Assembly (NCBI GenBank): GCA_022616415.1
Contig: JAKEEU010000040.1
Coordinates: 96,065-160,064 of the forward strand
DNA from: Candidatus Zhuqueibacterota bacterium
GTDB taxonomy: Bacteria; Zhuqueibacterota; Zhuqueibacteria; Zhuqueibacterales; Zhuqueibacteraceae
DNA length: 64,000 bases
Reading direction: 5' to 3'
In this document: positions 40,575 to 50,540 of the stretch, one piece after another
Layout: each line of letters opens with the position of its first letter
Numbering within the stretch: the first letter of the stretch is position 1
Program-made: the position numbers and the translations under genes
Notes under the pieces: model-generated
Seen by the model: the letters and a program-made list of their open reading frames with translations, nothing else
What the model was told of the DNA's origin: nothing
Database searches by the model: none

Positions 40575-42776
40575 ATGACCACGCGCGCGAAGGCGATTCT
40601 CAAAGAGGTGTTTGGATACGATGAGTTCCGGCCGCTGCAACGGGAGATCATCGGCCATGTTCTCCAAAAGCAGGACACGCTCGTCGTCATGCCGACCGGC
40701 GGAGGCAAGTCGCTGTGCTATCAGCTTCCGGCGCTCATCTTCGAGGGGTTGACGGTGGTGGTGTCACCGCTGATTTCGTTGATGAAAGATCAGGTGGCGC
40801 AATTGCAGCAGCTCGGCGTGGCCGCGGTGTTTTTGAACAGCTCGCTGGCATTCGATGAATATCAGAGAAATCTCTCTCGCGTCCGCCGCGGCGAGGCGAA
40901 GCTGCTTTACGTCGCGCCGGAAACGTTGCTGAAAGCCAAGACGCTGGATTTACTCGCTTCTCTCAAAGTTGATTGCCTCGCGATTGACGAAGCGCATTGC
41001 ATCTCGGAATGGGGCCATGATTTCCGTCCGGAGTATCGCCAAATTGTCGCCTGCCGGCCTCGTTTTCCGGAGGCGGTGTGCGTCGCGCTCACGGCAACGG
41101 CGACGCAGCGGGTGCGGGACGATATTCGCCAGACGTTGCACTTCACGACTTCGCAGCAGTTTGTGGCCAGCTTCAATCGTGACAATCTTTTCCTCCGCGT
41201 CGCGCCCAAGACCGCGGCGCTCAGCCAAACGCTCGAATTTTTGCAGCAATATCCGGAACAGTCCGGCATCATTTATTGCTTCTCGCGCAAGCAGGTGGAT
41301 GAGCTGGCGGAGGCGTTGAAGCAGCACGGCCACACAGTGCGGCCTTATCACGCCGGATTATCCGACGAGGAGCGCACGCAAAATCAGGAAGCCTTCATTC
41401 GCGACGACATCCGCATCATTGTCGCCACCATTGCGTTTGGCATGGGCATCAACAAGTCGAACGTGCGCTTCGTCATTCATTACGATCTGCCGAAAAACCT
41501 CGAGTCCTATTATCAAGAAATCGGCCGGGCCGGGCGCGACGGCCTGCGCTCGCATTGCCTGCTGTTGCTCGGTTACGGCGACATTTCAAAAATCAGATAT
41601 TTTATCGATCAGAAAAGCGGCCAGGAGCGCCAGGTTGCCAGCCATCATCTCAACGTGATGCTCGGCTATGCTGAAAGCCAGAGCTGCCGCCGCGTGCCGC
41701 TGCTGGCTTACTTTGGCGAAGCGTTCACGCAGACGCCGTGCAAGATGTGCGACAATTGTCTGGCCGGACAAAAAGAGTTGGTCGAGCTGACGATTCCGGC
41801 GCAAAAATTTCTCTCTTGTGTGGCGCGCACCGGCGAGCGGTTCGGCGCCACTCATATCATCGACGTCTTGCGCGGCTCGCAGTCCGAAAAGGTGCTGAAG
41901 AATGGCCACGGCAATCTTTCCACCTACGGCATCGGCAAGGAATTTAGCAAAGCGCAATGGCTGCACCTCTCACGGCAGTTTCTGCAAGAGGGCTTGCTCG
42001 AGAAAGAGTTGGAATACGGCGGTTTGAAGCTGACGCCAAAAGCTGATGCCGTGCTGCGCGGACGGGAAAAGTTTTTCGGAACGGTGCAGGTCGAGCAGAC
42101 GGACTACGCAGCCGAGAAGGAAGAGAGTCTGGAATTTGACCGCGAGCTGTTCGAGTTGTTGCGCAAATTGCGGAAGAGTTTGGCGGATGCGCAAAATGTT
42201 CCGCCGTATGTGGTTTTTGCCGACAAGACGCTGACCGAAATGGCGACGTATTTTCCGCAATCGCGCACCAGTCTCGGGCGCGTTCACGGCGTCGGCGAGG
42301 CCAAGCTGGAGAAGTACGGCACGGCTTTTCTGCTGGAGATTTCGCGCTACTGCCGCGAGCGCGGTTTGCAGGAGAAAACGCGACCGGCGAAAAATGCTTC
42401 GGTGCTCAGTCCGCTGCCCACGTCGAACTCGCCGATCACGCCCAAAAGCCAGATTATTGCCGGGGAGTTCAATGCGGGAAAATCCATCGCGGCATTGGCG
42501 AGCCAATTCAAAGTCGCGCCGCGCACGATATTGGAGCATTTGTTCAAATGCGCTGCCAATGGCCAGGCGTTGAGAGCCGAAGGTCTTTTGGAATATTCAA
42601 AAGTTGATCCCACCCAACGCGCCAAAGTGTTGGAGGCTTTTGGAAAATTGGGAGGGAATTTTCTCAAGCCGGTGTTTGATGCTTTGCATGGCGAGGTGAG
42701 CTATGACGAGCTGCACGTGCTGCGGCTGTATCATTTGAGCTTGAAAAATCGAGGCGGGGGAGATGCCGGAAAATAG
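40575..42776 (+). CDS. recQ: ATP-dependent DNA helicase RecQ
   Basis: The 733-residue protein shows the full RecQ layout: Walker A TGGGKS at 41-46, DEAH at 138-141 (AIDEAHCISEWGHDFRPEY), and the helicase C domain (YYQEIGRAGRDG). The zinc-binding Cys cluster lies near 370-395 (PCKMCDNC), followed by the winged-helix RQC, HRDC (about 515-595) and a C-terminal HTH_40-type domain (about 625-720). RecQ unwinds DNA 3' to 5' in repair and recombination. Its first 54 codons are duplicated at 35169. The gene borders the accessory hotspot on the right. Confidence 0.95.
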   Translation: MTTRAKAILKEVFGYDEFRPLQREIIGHVLQKQDTLVVMPTGGGKSLCYQLPALIFEGLTVVVSPLISLMKDQVAQLQQLGVAAVFLNSSLAFDEYQRNLSRVRRGEAKLLYVAPETLLKAKTLDLLASLKVDCLAIDEAHCISEWGHDFRPEYRQIVACRPRFPEAVCVALTATATQRVRDDIRQTLHFTTSQQFVASFNRDNLFLRVAPKTAALSQTLEFLQQYPEQSGIIYCFSRKQVDELAEALKQHGHTVRPYHAGLSDEERTQNQEAFIRDDIRIIVATIAFGMGINKSNVRFVIHYDLPKNLESYYQEIGRAGRDGLRSHCLLLLGYGDISKIRYFIDQKSGQERQVASHHLNVMLGYAESQSCRRVPLLAYFGEAFTQTPCKMCDNCLAGQKELVELTIPAQKFLSCVARTGERFGATHIIDVLRGSQSEKVLKNGHGNLSTYGIGKEFSKAQWLHLSRQFLQEGLLEKELEYGGLKLTPKADAVLRGREKFFGTVQVEQTDYAAEKEESLEFDRELFELLRKLRKSLADAQNVPPYVVFADKTLTEMATYFPQSRTSLGRVHGVGEAKLEKYGTAFLLEISRYCRERGLQEKTRPAKNASVLSPLPTSNSPITPKSQIIAGEFNAGKSIAALASQFKVAPRTILEHLFKCAANGQALRAEGLLEYSKVDPTQRAKVLEAFGKLGGNFLKPVFDALHGEVSYDELHVLRLYHLSLKNRGGGDAGK

Positions 42777-42906
42777 TTTTTTAAATTGTTCCGCCGCCCC
42801 AGCCTGAAGGCGTGGGGCTAAAAGGTGGAATGCCGCTGAAGCGGCATTGGGCGATTTCACGATTATGGTTTTTTTCATTCGCATGAAGATGCACGGTAGT
42901 AAAAAT

Positions 42907-42977
42907 GTCATTCTGGAAGAGTCCTTTTTGAACCCAGCTCAGTGCTCAACTGAAAAAAAGATTCCTGCGGAATGACA
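42907..42977. repeat. GTCATYC inverted repeat, copy 2
   Basis: GTCATTCTGGAAGAGTCC and GATTCCTGCGGAATGAC bracket the element, with AGCTCAGTGCTC inside, matching the copies at 16058 and 50617. It lies 130 bases after recQ. Confidence 0.75.
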
Positions 42978-43067
42978 TGATAAACTATCTAATCGTTTGA
43001 AAATCGCAGTCATGTTCCTAAGTAATTTGAACGGCATTCCCATTGGTCAAAAAAGATTAAGTATGTC

Positions 43068-43318
43068 TCAACGAGCGCCGTTCGTGAACCTTGCCTTTGC
43101 TTCTTTAATTTGCGGCAATGTCGCATCGGCCTGCGTCCACGCCTGCAAAAATTCGGCATACGCCGGCGCGGTTTGGTCTTTTTGGCCTTCACCCTAAAAG
43201 GCGCGCGCGAGGCCGAGCAGGGCGTGGCCGCTGTTCGGCCGGAGGCGCAGAATCTGCCGATACGTCTCGCGGGCTTCTTCCCAACTCACGCCAATCGACG
43301 GCAGCAGCGGAAACTAGG
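43068..43318 (-). pseudogene. TPR-protein C-terminal remnant with an in-frame stop
   Basis: The reverse frame reads EEARETYRQILRLRPNSGHA, LLGLARAF, then a TAG stop, then GEGQKDQTAPAYAEFLQAW. This matches the usual C-terminus of bacterial TPR proteins. The frame also has a stop directly upstream of the similarity. It is clearly a decayed gene fragment. No other gene is seen in 42777-43327. Confidence 0.7.
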
Positions 43319-43327
43319 TAATGCCGT

Positions 43328-43774
43328 TCATGCAAAAGCCGACTGCGTTTCTCCCGCTTTTGCGATTTCTCTCTGTGCAAACCAGCCGCCCAGTAAAATG
43401 GCCGTTAGTTTCGCGACGTGCGCCAAAAGATGCCCAGGCTGAAGCATGACTTCGGGCTGACCGGAAAGGGTGACGACCGTAACATCCAAAATCAAATTGA
43501 TCACGGCGATCAAAACGGCATGTACCATGGCCCGATCTTTGGCTTTGCGGCCCACCCAGCGCACGATCAAAAAGATCGGCAGCGGGCCGAAGAAAAAGAC
43601 AAAAGGCGCGCCGGTGTTTTGCGCGAACTGGCGGTAGTAGGCCTCATCGTGAACCGGGTCCATGAGGTAGGAATAATAGGCGACGAACAAAATATCAGCC
43701 AGAACCAGCATCACCAGAATGCCGAACGCCGCCAGAAAAACCAGATGCCAGTGAACTTTTGTGCTCTGCGACAC
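43328..43774 (-). CDS. Four-helix membrane protein of unknown function
   Basis: This 148-residue protein has about four hydrophobic helices (HLVFLAAFGILVMLVLADIL, FVFFFGPLPIFLIVRW, AVLIAVINLILDVTVV and LLAHVAKLTAILLGGW). The start is GTG at 43774, nine bases after GGAG; upstream in-frame codons to 43828 lack such a site. No family is recognised. It stands alone between the TPR remnant and the PorV-like gene. Confidence 0.75.
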   Translation of the reverse strand: MSQSTKVHWHLVFLAAFGILVMLVLADILFVAYYSYLMDPVHDEAYYRQFAQNTGAPFVFFFGPLPIFLIVRWVGRKAKDRAMVHAVLIAVINLILDVTVVTLSGQPEVMLQPGHLLAHVAKLTAILLGGWFAQREIAKAGETQSAFA

Positions 43775-43974
43775 AGCTCGTTTCTCCAAATTAAAGTTTG
43801 TCAATGAAAATTTTGACTTGATGAGCACAATTTAACATTAAAAGACCTCGAAAGCGTCGCATCTTGTAAGATTTGACCTGTTGTCGTTTTTGAATTTTGA
43901 GGTAAAAAAAAATGGCTCCATCTCCTCCCGAAGATGGAGCCAGCCCTCTCGCCCCGCATGACCAAACCTCAAAT

Positions 43975-44997
43975 TTAGAATCCCACCAAAATCGAAAACC
44001 GCACCAGATCGTCGATGTAAGACATCTGCGACCAGGAGAAATCGAATTTGCCGGTGAAGCCGCTCACCGACAAGTTCAAACCGGCGCCGAACGACAGGGT
44101 TTCGGCAAAGCCGTCTTTGTCCGGGCCGTCGTTTTCTTCGTCGATTTTCCAGCCGCCGCGCAGGAAGATCAAGTCTCTATAGCCGTATTCCACGCCGATG
44201 CTTTCGCTGCGCAGGTTGTCATTGGGTTGGAGCAATTGCGCGGCCAACCATAATTTATTGGTTTCACCGTACAACACGTCCACCGCGGCGCCGAACCGAA
44301 AAGTGATGGGCAGCGGAAACGACTGGCTCTCGAACCCGATGCTGCTCTGGGTGCCAAAATCGATATCCGGGCCGAAATTCGCCACGGACATGCCGAGGCG
44401 GGCGTGGCGGAAGCCGGTTTGGTAAATGGTGCCGACGTCGAAAGCAACGGTGCGCGCGTCAAAGCCGGCCAAATCTTCGGCGATGAATTTCGCCGTGCCG
44501 CCGACGGAAAACCTGTCGGTGAGCTTGCGCGCGTAACTCAAGCCGATGGCGACGTCACTGGCGCTGAATGTTTCCCCAGTCGGTCCCTGAAAAGCCACAG
44601 TCACGGGGATGTCGCCCGTGGTCAGCACGATGAAGCTCAACGCAAAAGTGCCGATGTTGCCCACGGGTTGCACGTAACTGCCGTAGAAATGCGCCAGGCC
44701 CGCCGGCAAATTGGTGTGATTGAACAGCGCCTGCCTTTTGGAAATGAGCGACAGGACGCCCGGGTTGTAATAAGCGCCGCTGGCATCTTCGACCAGGGCG
44801 ACAAACGATTCACCCATGCCGGTGCCACGGGCGCTCACGCCGATTTGCAGGAATTGGGCGGCGGCAGTACCCGTTCGCGAAGGTCCGCCGAGCCGGTTGG
44901 GACCTTGATCCTGCTGAGCCATGAGCGCAAGTGGGCCGGCGATCATCAAGATCAACCAAAGCCAAACGGTCCATTTCAGCAAATTTATTTTTTTCAT
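43975..44997 (-). CDS. PorV/PorQ-family outer-membrane protein
   Basis: The 340-residue protein has a signal peptide (about 1-27) and then the family-typical opening AAQFLQIGVSARGTGMGESF, VALVEDASGAYYNPGVL, followed by beta strands ending in Phe (VRFSILVGF), as in outer-membrane barrels of the FadL-like PorV/PorQ group. In type IX secretion PorV carries cargo from the translocon to the attachment complex. GGAG lies six bases before the ATG at 44997. It ends the long reverse-strand outer-membrane series that starts at 54144. PorV-like paralogues are numerous in these bacteria, so this need not be the central PorV. Confidence 0.88.
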   Translation of the reverse strand: MKKINLLKWTVWLWLILMIAGPLALMAQQDQGPNRLGGPSRTGTAAAQFLQIGVSARGTGMGESFVALVEDASGAYYNPGVLSLISKRQALFNHTNLPAGLAHFYGSYVQPVGNIGTFALSFIVLTTGDIPVTVAFQGPTGETFSASDVAIGLSYARKLTDRFSVGGTAKFIAEDLAGFDARTVAFDVGTIYQTGFRHARLGMSVANFGPDIDFGTQSSIGFESQSFPLPITFRFGAAVDVLYGETNKLWLAAQLLQPNDNLRSESIGVEYGYRDLIFLRGGWKIDEENDGPDKDGFAETLSFGAGLNLSVSGFTGKFDFSWSQMSYIDDLVRFSILVGF

Positions 44998-45059
44998 GGA
45001 AAACTCCTGATTTGTAGTAATCTCTTTATAGTCAAGCTGTGCAAAAAAGCAAAGATTTT

Positions 45060-45131
45060 TCACCACAAAGGCACAAAGGTCACAAAGAAAAAACCGAAAA
45101 GGCTTTGTGCTCTTTGTGCCTTTGTGGTGAA
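45060..45131. terminator. Long inverted repeat between the surface-protein and PorV-like genes
   Basis: TCACCACAAAGGCACAAAGG and its complement CCTTTGTGGTGA with inner TCACAAAG / CTTTGTGC form a stem of over 20 bp, eight bases after the end of the surface-protein gene. CACCACAAAGGCACAAAG strings recur in many environmental genomes, so it is a repeat acting as a terminator or processing site. Confidence 0.65.
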
Positions 45132-45139
45132 GTTACGAA

Positions 45140-47371
45140 CTACTTGACCACGACGAACCGGCCCACCTGGCGATCACCGCTGGGTGTTTCGATGGCGAAA
45201 AGATAAATGCCGCTGGCAATCGGCCGGGTGTTTCTGGTTAAGAGATTCCAGCGGGCGCGTGATGAGTTGGAATTGTTGTGCTCGAGGGTTTGCACCAAAT
45301 CTCCGTCAACGGTGAATATCCGAATCGTGCTCGGCGAGGGCACGTTGACAAAATCGATGATGCGGAAGTTTTCAATGGCTCTTTGATCGGGCAATTGAAA
45401 ATCTTCAAACCCGGCGCGCTCAATATAGGGATTCGGCTCGACCCACACCCGTTTGTCGCCGAAGGTGCTGGCGGGCAGCGGCGACGCCGCGACTTTGGTG
45501 AGATTGATCAGCGGACTGGATTCCAGGGTTTCAATGCCGAATGAAGGCGCACCGCGATCGAAGGAAACCACAGCATACTGGAACTCTTCACCATTGGGGA
45601 CGTGGTCGATATACTTGAACGCCAGCCCGGTGTTTCTGCCGATCGCATTATCCGCCAAATCAAATTCCGCCAGAACTTCAAAGGACCCCAGGATACCGGT
45701 TTTGCTTCTGATCACGCGAAAGCCTTCAAAATCTTTGCTCTCATCTTCCGGCGTGTTGGGATCGTCGGAGATAAAGGGATCTTTGAAATTCAAAGGCAGA
45801 GAGGGGTCATTGGCATTGTATCCAGGACTGTTTGGATCGGCGGCTGACCAATCCAAAGTCACCGTGCGATCTCCTGGAATGGCCTTCAGCGGCGGCGACG
45901 GCGGCGGTGGAGGTCCTTTAAAATCCGGCACGAGATCGCCGGTATCGATAATGCCATCGCCGTTGAGATCATCGCCGGCATAGCCGTCGCCATCGGTATC
46001 GACGCCGGGATTGTCGAACATGATGCCGGCCATAAAAGCATTTCGGCCCAAATCCTCGAAGGAGGCCGGGTCGAATGAGCGCAATGCCGCCGCAACCGCC
46101 CCATCGCCTTCGCCGCCGATGACGGCATAAGTGAAGAGCACGGAATCGCCCGGCGCCAGAATCTTCACGGTTTGGCCAAACATCTTGTCGTTCGGATCGG
46201 CAATGGTGGAATCCCTTGAGCCCAACGGGCCGAATGAAATCAGGAATCTCGAGTTGTCATTCGGGGCGGCGCCGCCGGGAATGTTGGGATTGAATTCCTT
46301 TCTAATCGGATCAAATTGTGGCTCGTCGAAGGAGCCATTGCTCATGAGAATATATTTTTCCGGATCGGTTTGCGGGCTGCCAATGGGATCGCGCAAATTC
46401 GGATCGCCGGTATAAATATTGGGCGTTACCGGCCCCCAATCGTCCTTTGAATTGATATCGGTATCGCTCATCCACCAGTTAAAAGAGACCTTGCCGTCTC
46501 GCGCGGTGGGACGCAGGACGCGAAATCCGAGAACCCCGGCCATACAGCCATAGTCGCCATCAGGCTCTACAGCCCAGGCGGTATTCACGGTGTCACCGGT
46601 GGAGTTGACCACCATAAAGCCGGTGGCATCGTCCGTCTGGCCAGCCGTGCCCGGCCTCAGGTTGTCCTGAGGTTGGCCGACACACTGCATATCATTGTCG
46701 GCAAAAAAGCCGGCGTAGAAATTTCTGATGTAATTCTTGCCGATATTTTTGACGACCAAATCGAAAAAGATAATATCCTCGGCAAAGGGGAGAGAAAATT
46801 GGTAGCTTTTTTCGATCACTTCGATGCCGAGTGCGCGCTGATGTTTCGGCGGAACGAAGCGAGCTCCTTTGACGGCCAAAAATGTGTCCGTATAGACCGA
46901 GATGAAATCTTCTTCCGAAACTGCGTCAGGGCTGTAGAACGAGCTGGTAAGAAGCGACGATTTTACCACGATGGCCGAGCGATTATCCTGATGATGCGGA
47001 AACATCTCCCGAAAGTCAACCACGCTCCACGCCGAAGGGCCTTCGGCGACCAGCGTGTCGAGATCACCCACTGGGTTCAAATCCGGGCCGGCGGTTCCGT
47101 CGGACGGCACGACGCCGCCCAGGAACATGCCGCCCCGGGTGATATAGCGGGCTATCCGCCCGGCGAGCTCGGTTCCCGGCCAAACCGCTCCACGTTGCAG
47201 GCCATCCGAGCCGAACTGGCCAAAGTTGGTCACCTCCACCCAGAGTTTGCCATTGCGATGGACTTTGGAATCCAAAAAGCGGTCCGGCAACTGGGCGCGC
47301 AACTCTCCGAAAAGGAAGAGCAGACAAACCGCAAAAAGAACTGAACTGCGTTGTGCTGATTTTGTTCTCAT
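45140..47371 (-). CDS. Large secreted protein with FlgD/T9SS-like C-terminal domain
   Basis: The 743-residue protein has a signal peptide (VLFAVCLLFLFGELRA) and a long beta-rich N-terminal part starting RFLDSKVHRNGKLWVEVTN. Near the middle are Asp-rich calcium-binding-like loops (DTDGDGYAGDDLNGDGIID) and a Pro linker (GPPPPPSPP). A fibronectin-III-like domain follows, then a FlgD-like C-terminal domain (TIRIFTVDGDLVQTLEH, ASGIYLFAIE, GRFVVVK). The end matches sorting domains of surface proteins. The start at 47371 follows GGAG by nine bases. It lies between the TonB-dependent receptor and the PorV-like gene and is probably a surface component of that assembly. Confidence 0.85.
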   Translation of the reverse strand: MRTKSAQRSSVLFAVCLLFLFGELRAQLPDRFLDSKVHRNGKLWVEVTNFGQFGSDGLQRGAVWPGTELAGRIARYITRGGMFLGGVVPSDGTAGPDLNPVGDLDTLVAEGPSAWSVVDFREMFPHHQDNRSAIVVKSSLLTSSFYSPDAVSEEDFISVYTDTFLAVKGARFVPPKHQRALGIEVIEKSYQFSLPFAEDIIFFDLVVKNIGKNYIRNFYAGFFADNDMQCVGQPQDNLRPGTAGQTDDATGFMVVNSTGDTVNTAWAVEPDGDYGCMAGVLGFRVLRPTARDGKVSFNWWMSDTDINSKDDWGPVTPNIYTGDPNLRDPIGSPQTDPEKYILMSNGSFDEPQFDPIRKEFNPNIPGGAAPNDNSRFLISFGPLGSRDSTIADPNDKMFGQTVKILAPGDSVLFTYAVIGGEGDGAVAAALRSFDPASFEDLGRNAFMAGIMFDNPGVDTDGDGYAGDDLNGDGIIDTGDLVPDFKGPPPPPSPPLKAIPGDRTVTLDWSAADPNSPGYNANDPSLPLNFKDPFISDDPNTPEDESKDFEGFRVIRSKTGILGSFEVLAEFDLADNAIGRNTGLAFKYIDHVPNGEEFQYAVVSFDRGAPSFGIETLESSPLINLTKVAASPLPASTFGDKRVWVEPNPYIERAGFEDFQLPDQRAIENFRIIDFVNVPSPSTIRIFTVDGDLVQTLEHNNSNSSRARWNLLTRNTRPIASGIYLFAIETPSGDRQVGRFVVVK

Positions 47372-47416
47372 AAAATTCATCTCCACATTTAGCTTGACAA
47401 TGTTAAATTAAAATTT

Positions 47417-47477
47417 GTCATTTCGAGCGCAGCGAGAAATCTGCTTCAAAAAGATTCCTCCCTTCGGTCGGAATGAC
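47417..47477. repeat. GTCATYC inverted repeat, copy 3
   Basis: GTCATTTCGAGCGCAGCGAG and TCGGAATGAC bracket this shorter member, which contains AAAGATTCCTCCC. It lies between the TonB-dependent receptor gene and the surface-protein gene. Confidence 0.65.
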
Positions 47478-47504
47478 GTTTCGAGGTAAGTCAACATTGT
47501 CAAG

Positions 47505-50500
47505 TTAGAACCTAATCCCGAAGCCAAGAAAAATTTGCCGCGGCGGGCCGAATTGCTGCGGATCCAAATCCAGGGGCGTGCCATTTCCCTCCGGATTTCC
47601 ATTCTTGAAACTTTTCAGGACGATATTGTTCGGGTCGTTGGGGTCCGTGATCTGGCACTCGAGACAGCGGTGATCGGCTTCGTTTCGCAAGAAAATGACA
47701 TTGCGGCGATTGAATAAATTATTGACATCCAAATAAAAACTTGCAAACAGATCGCTGACCAGGCTGAAGTCCTTGCGAAAACGCAAGTCGACTTCGCTGA
47801 AATAGGGGAACCGCGCCGAATTAATTCCGGCGTTCGCCCCGCCTGGCGCATCCTCGTCGAGGGTAAAGGGTTGGCCGCTGCCGTATCGCCAAAAAACGGT
47901 TAACGAGGCGCGGTCGAGAGGTTGGCCGAACAAGCGAGGCCCTTTTCCAGCCGGAATCTCGAAACGCACATTGGCATTGATGGTATGGCGCTGATCCCAA
48001 TTCGCCGGCACCTCTTGCAGATTCGGATAAGCGATGCCGCCGGTGGCCGCCGTCCGGTTGACCGTCGAGGCTCGCGTTGTCGCCCACATCAGCGTATAGG
48101 TCAAAGTGCCGGCGGTGTAATTGCTGAAGCGTTTGGTCAGGTCGAATTCGAACCCGCGATCCTGGCCGAAGTCCCGGTTGATGAGCTTGCGGAACGGCGC
48201 CGCATCCGGGCCGAAAACCTCGGTGTTGATCTGATTGCGAATATCTTTGAAGAAGCCCGTCACCCCGAACTTGATGTCGTCGCTCAATTGCTGATTGAAG
48301 CCGATTTCGTAGGAGACGGTCTCTTCGGCTTCCAAATCCGCGTTGCCAAAGATATTCAACTGGTTTTGGAAAACACGAAAGCGGTTCTGTCGGATATACA
48401 GATCGCGCAGGCTCGGCATTTGAATGAAGCGGCCGTAAAAAAAATACATTTGGCTGCGCGCGGTAATCGGGTGGGAAAGCCCGATGCGCGGGGAAAGATA
48501 GTCTTTGGTATTCACCGGTGTTTTCTCCGTGTCATCGGTGAAAAAGGCTTCACCGGTTTCAAAAACCTGGGCGCCGGGATCGAAGCGATCGTAGCGCAAG
48601 CCCACGTTCATGATCAATGATTGAAACTCGATTTTGTCCTGAACGTAGGCAGAGCCTGTCAGCGGGAAGCGATCGTAGATATCCCTTATCGAGCCTGAAG
48701 TGATGAACGGCCCATTGTCCGGCGGATCGAGGCGGCGCGAGGGAACTTTGTTGTCGCCGTCGCTGATTTGTTCCTGATGCAGGTCGTTATATTTCAACTC
48801 GAATCCGACCTTGATTTCGTGGTTCCTGGTGAACTGGGTCAGATAATCCACTTTGGCAGTATAGGTCAAGGTGGTGTGCCTGGCCCAAACGCCGTCGTAC
48901 CGAGTTTTGTCGAAACCGCTGCGGGGATCTCGCAGCCCCGCTCTTTCATCGGCGGAATCGATGGGTTCCAGCTCCTCTGCCGTGTATTGCCGAGGCGTTC
49001 CACCGCCGATCAGGCCGTCGTCCAAGCGGTTGTTCATAAATTCCGGGGTCAGGCGGAGTGCATTTCTCACGCCGGGGTAAGCATAGCGAAAATTCTTCAA
49101 TGCCCCGATCCTGACCTGGTAAAACGATTTGGGGCTGAGCGTATGGTTCCAATTCAGCACCACGTTGTAATTTCGCCCCTCCGTCTGGCTGGTGTGATCC
49201 TGCAGCCATTTGTAGTTGAGATGATTATAGGAATCCTGCCAGAACTGCGAGCCGGTATAACTGAGGCCGGCATTGATGGTGTTGCTGATCTTGTAGTTCA
49301 ATCTGCCGCTGTAGTCGAAATTATTGCTGAAGCGCCCTCCCCAGTCGATGCCCAAAAACTCCCGAACGAAAGGATGTTTGAGCACCCTTTTGGAATTCAA
49401 ATCAAATGTTACCGAGGGCGCTTCACCGGCTTCCTGAATTTCGTTGGTTCTGGTAAAGTTCTCCGGATAACTCGCCAACTCGGCGCTCTGGTTTTCGTTG
49501 GGCAGGTAGCCGTCGGTCCGATCCGCGGTTCCGGAAAGGAAAAAGGTCACTCTGCTTTGCAAGGCCCTCAATCCCAAAGCCGGGAGCAGAGAGTTGGTAA
49601 TTGGCTCCGGTCCGCCCAAGCTGAATTCAAGGCGATCCGCATTAAAAGAATTGCTGCGAATGCCCGGGCCGTCCACCATCATGTAGTCGCGGGAGCGGAC
49701 CTCGAGGGGATTCACGGCGAGAATATCCGAAGGATAGCGGCCGCTGCCGAACAAATGATCGTTATAATAGGCAAGGCGCCCCGTGTAGTCCGGCCCGCCG
49801 GTGCGGGTGACGATGTTGACGATGCCGGACTGGGAGTTGCCATATTCAGCATTGTAGCCGCCGGTGAGCAGCTCCACTTCTTCCACAGAGTATTTGTTGA
49901 CGGAAACGATCTGGTTGTTGAAGAGCGCGTCGTTCACCGCAACCCCATCCACCACATACATCACCTCGCCGGAGCGGCCGCCGCGCACGTGAAGGTTTTC
50001 GCCTTCGCCGACGACGCCGGGCATCAATTGCACCGCTTCCGTGACGGTATTGACTCCGGGGATGTCCTCGATTTCTTTCGCATCAATGCGCCTGGAGGAG
50101 GCGGTGAGGTCCGGCAAAACCAGTGGCCGTTCGGCAACCACGGTGACCGGCTCGCCGGCGATGACGGTGGCTTCCAAACGAAAATCCGCTTTTGAAGTCA
50201 AGTCGACCCGGACCACGACGCCGGTTATTCGGACATCTTTGTACCCGATGATTTTGCCCACGACGTTGTACGTGCCGGGTGGAACCAGCAAAATGGTGTA
50301 ATAACCATTCTCGTCGGCCACAGCGCCCATGGTTGTGCCCTCGATGATCACGTTGGCCCCCGGTAAGGGACTGCGATTCTGCGCATCGACGACGCGGCCG
50401 GAAACTTTGCCCGTGGTTCCGGCAAAAGCAACCGGTACCAGGGTCAGGCCAAAGCCCACGGCGAAAACGATAAATAAAGCGGCCGCTTTGAGAATTCTTC

Positions 50501-50507
50501 GTATCAT
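47505..50507 (-). CDS. TonB-dependent receptor with carboxypeptidase-regulatory N-terminal domain
   Basis: The 1000-residue protein has a signal peptide and then a carboxypeptidase-like regulatory domain (about 34-115, GKVSGRVVDAQNRSPLPGAN, VPPGTYNVVGKIIGYKD). The plug domain covers about 130-240 (MPGVVGEGENLHVRGGRSGE, VDGVAVND, YNAEYGNSQSGIVNIVTRTG), and a long 22-strand-type barrel ends in Phe (QIFLGFGIRF). The plan matches Oar/SusC-like receptors that import or extrude peptides or glycans. GGAG lies eight bases before the ATG at 50507. No SusD partner is next to it, so the SusCD type is unlikely. The genes around it encode Ig-like lipoproteins and a surface protein, suggesting a large outer-membrane complex. 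No ligand can be named. Confidence 0.93.
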   Translation of the reverse strand: MIRRILKAAALFIVFAVGFGLTLVPVAFAGTTGKVSGRVVDAQNRSPLPGANVIIEGTTMGAVADENGYYTILLVPPGTYNVVGKIIGYKDVRITGVVVRVDLTSKADFRLEATVIAGEPVTVVAERPLVLPDLTASSRRIDAKEIEDIPGVNTVTEAVQLMPGVVGEGENLHVRGGRSGEVMYVVDGVAVNDALFNNQIVSVNKYSVEEVELLTGGYNAEYGNSQSGIVNIVTRTGGPDYTGRLAYYNDHLFGSGRYPSDILAVNPLEVRSRDYMMVDGPGIRSNSFNADRLEFSLGGPEPITNSLLPALGLRALQSRVTFFLSGTADRTDGYLPNENQSAELASYPENFTRTNEIQEAGEAPSVTFDLNSKRVLKHPFVREFLGIDWGGRFSNNFDYSGRLNYKISNTINAGLSYTGSQFWQDSYNHLNYKWLQDHTSQTEGRNYNVVLNWNHTLSPKSFYQVRIGALKNFRYAYPGVRNALRLTPEFMNNRLDDGLIGGGTPRQYTAEELEPIDSADERAGLRDPRSGFDKTRYDGVWARHTTLTYTAKVDYLTQFTRNHEIKVGFELKYNDLHQEQISDGDNKVPSRRLDPPDNGPFITSGSIRDIYDRFPLTGSAYVQDKIEFQSLIMNVGLRYDRFDPGAQVFETGEAFFTDDTEKTPVNTKDYLSPRIGLSHPITARSQMYFFYGRFIQMPSLRDLYIRQNRFRVFQNQLNIFGNADLEAEETVSYEIGFNQQLSDDIKFGVTGFFKDIRNQINTEVFGPDAAPFRKLINRDFGQDRGFEFDLTKRFSNYTAGTLTYTLMWATTRASTVNRTAATGGIAYPNLQEVPANWDQRHTINANVRFEIPAGKGPRLFGQPLDRASLTVFWRYGSGQPFTLDEDAPGGANAGINSARFPYFSEVDLRFRKDFSLVSDLFASFYLDVNNLFNRRNVIFLRNEADHRCLECQITDPNDPNNIVLKSFKNGNPEGNGTPLDLDPQQFGPPRQIFLGFGIRF

Positions 50508-50540
50508 AGCGATCACTCCATGTTTAAGTTTAATCGTTGT

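Noticed and set aside
48130..48170. TTCGAACCC string suggesting a tRNA T-arm
   Set aside because: It lies in the receptor coding frame and no acceptor or anticodon stems surround it. No tRNA was found anywhere in the window.
48768..50195. A 475-codon forward open frame
   Set aside because: It is the antisense of the TonB-dependent receptor gene. Composition is His/Gly/Val-rich without domains; GC-rich coding DNA often gives such shadow frames.
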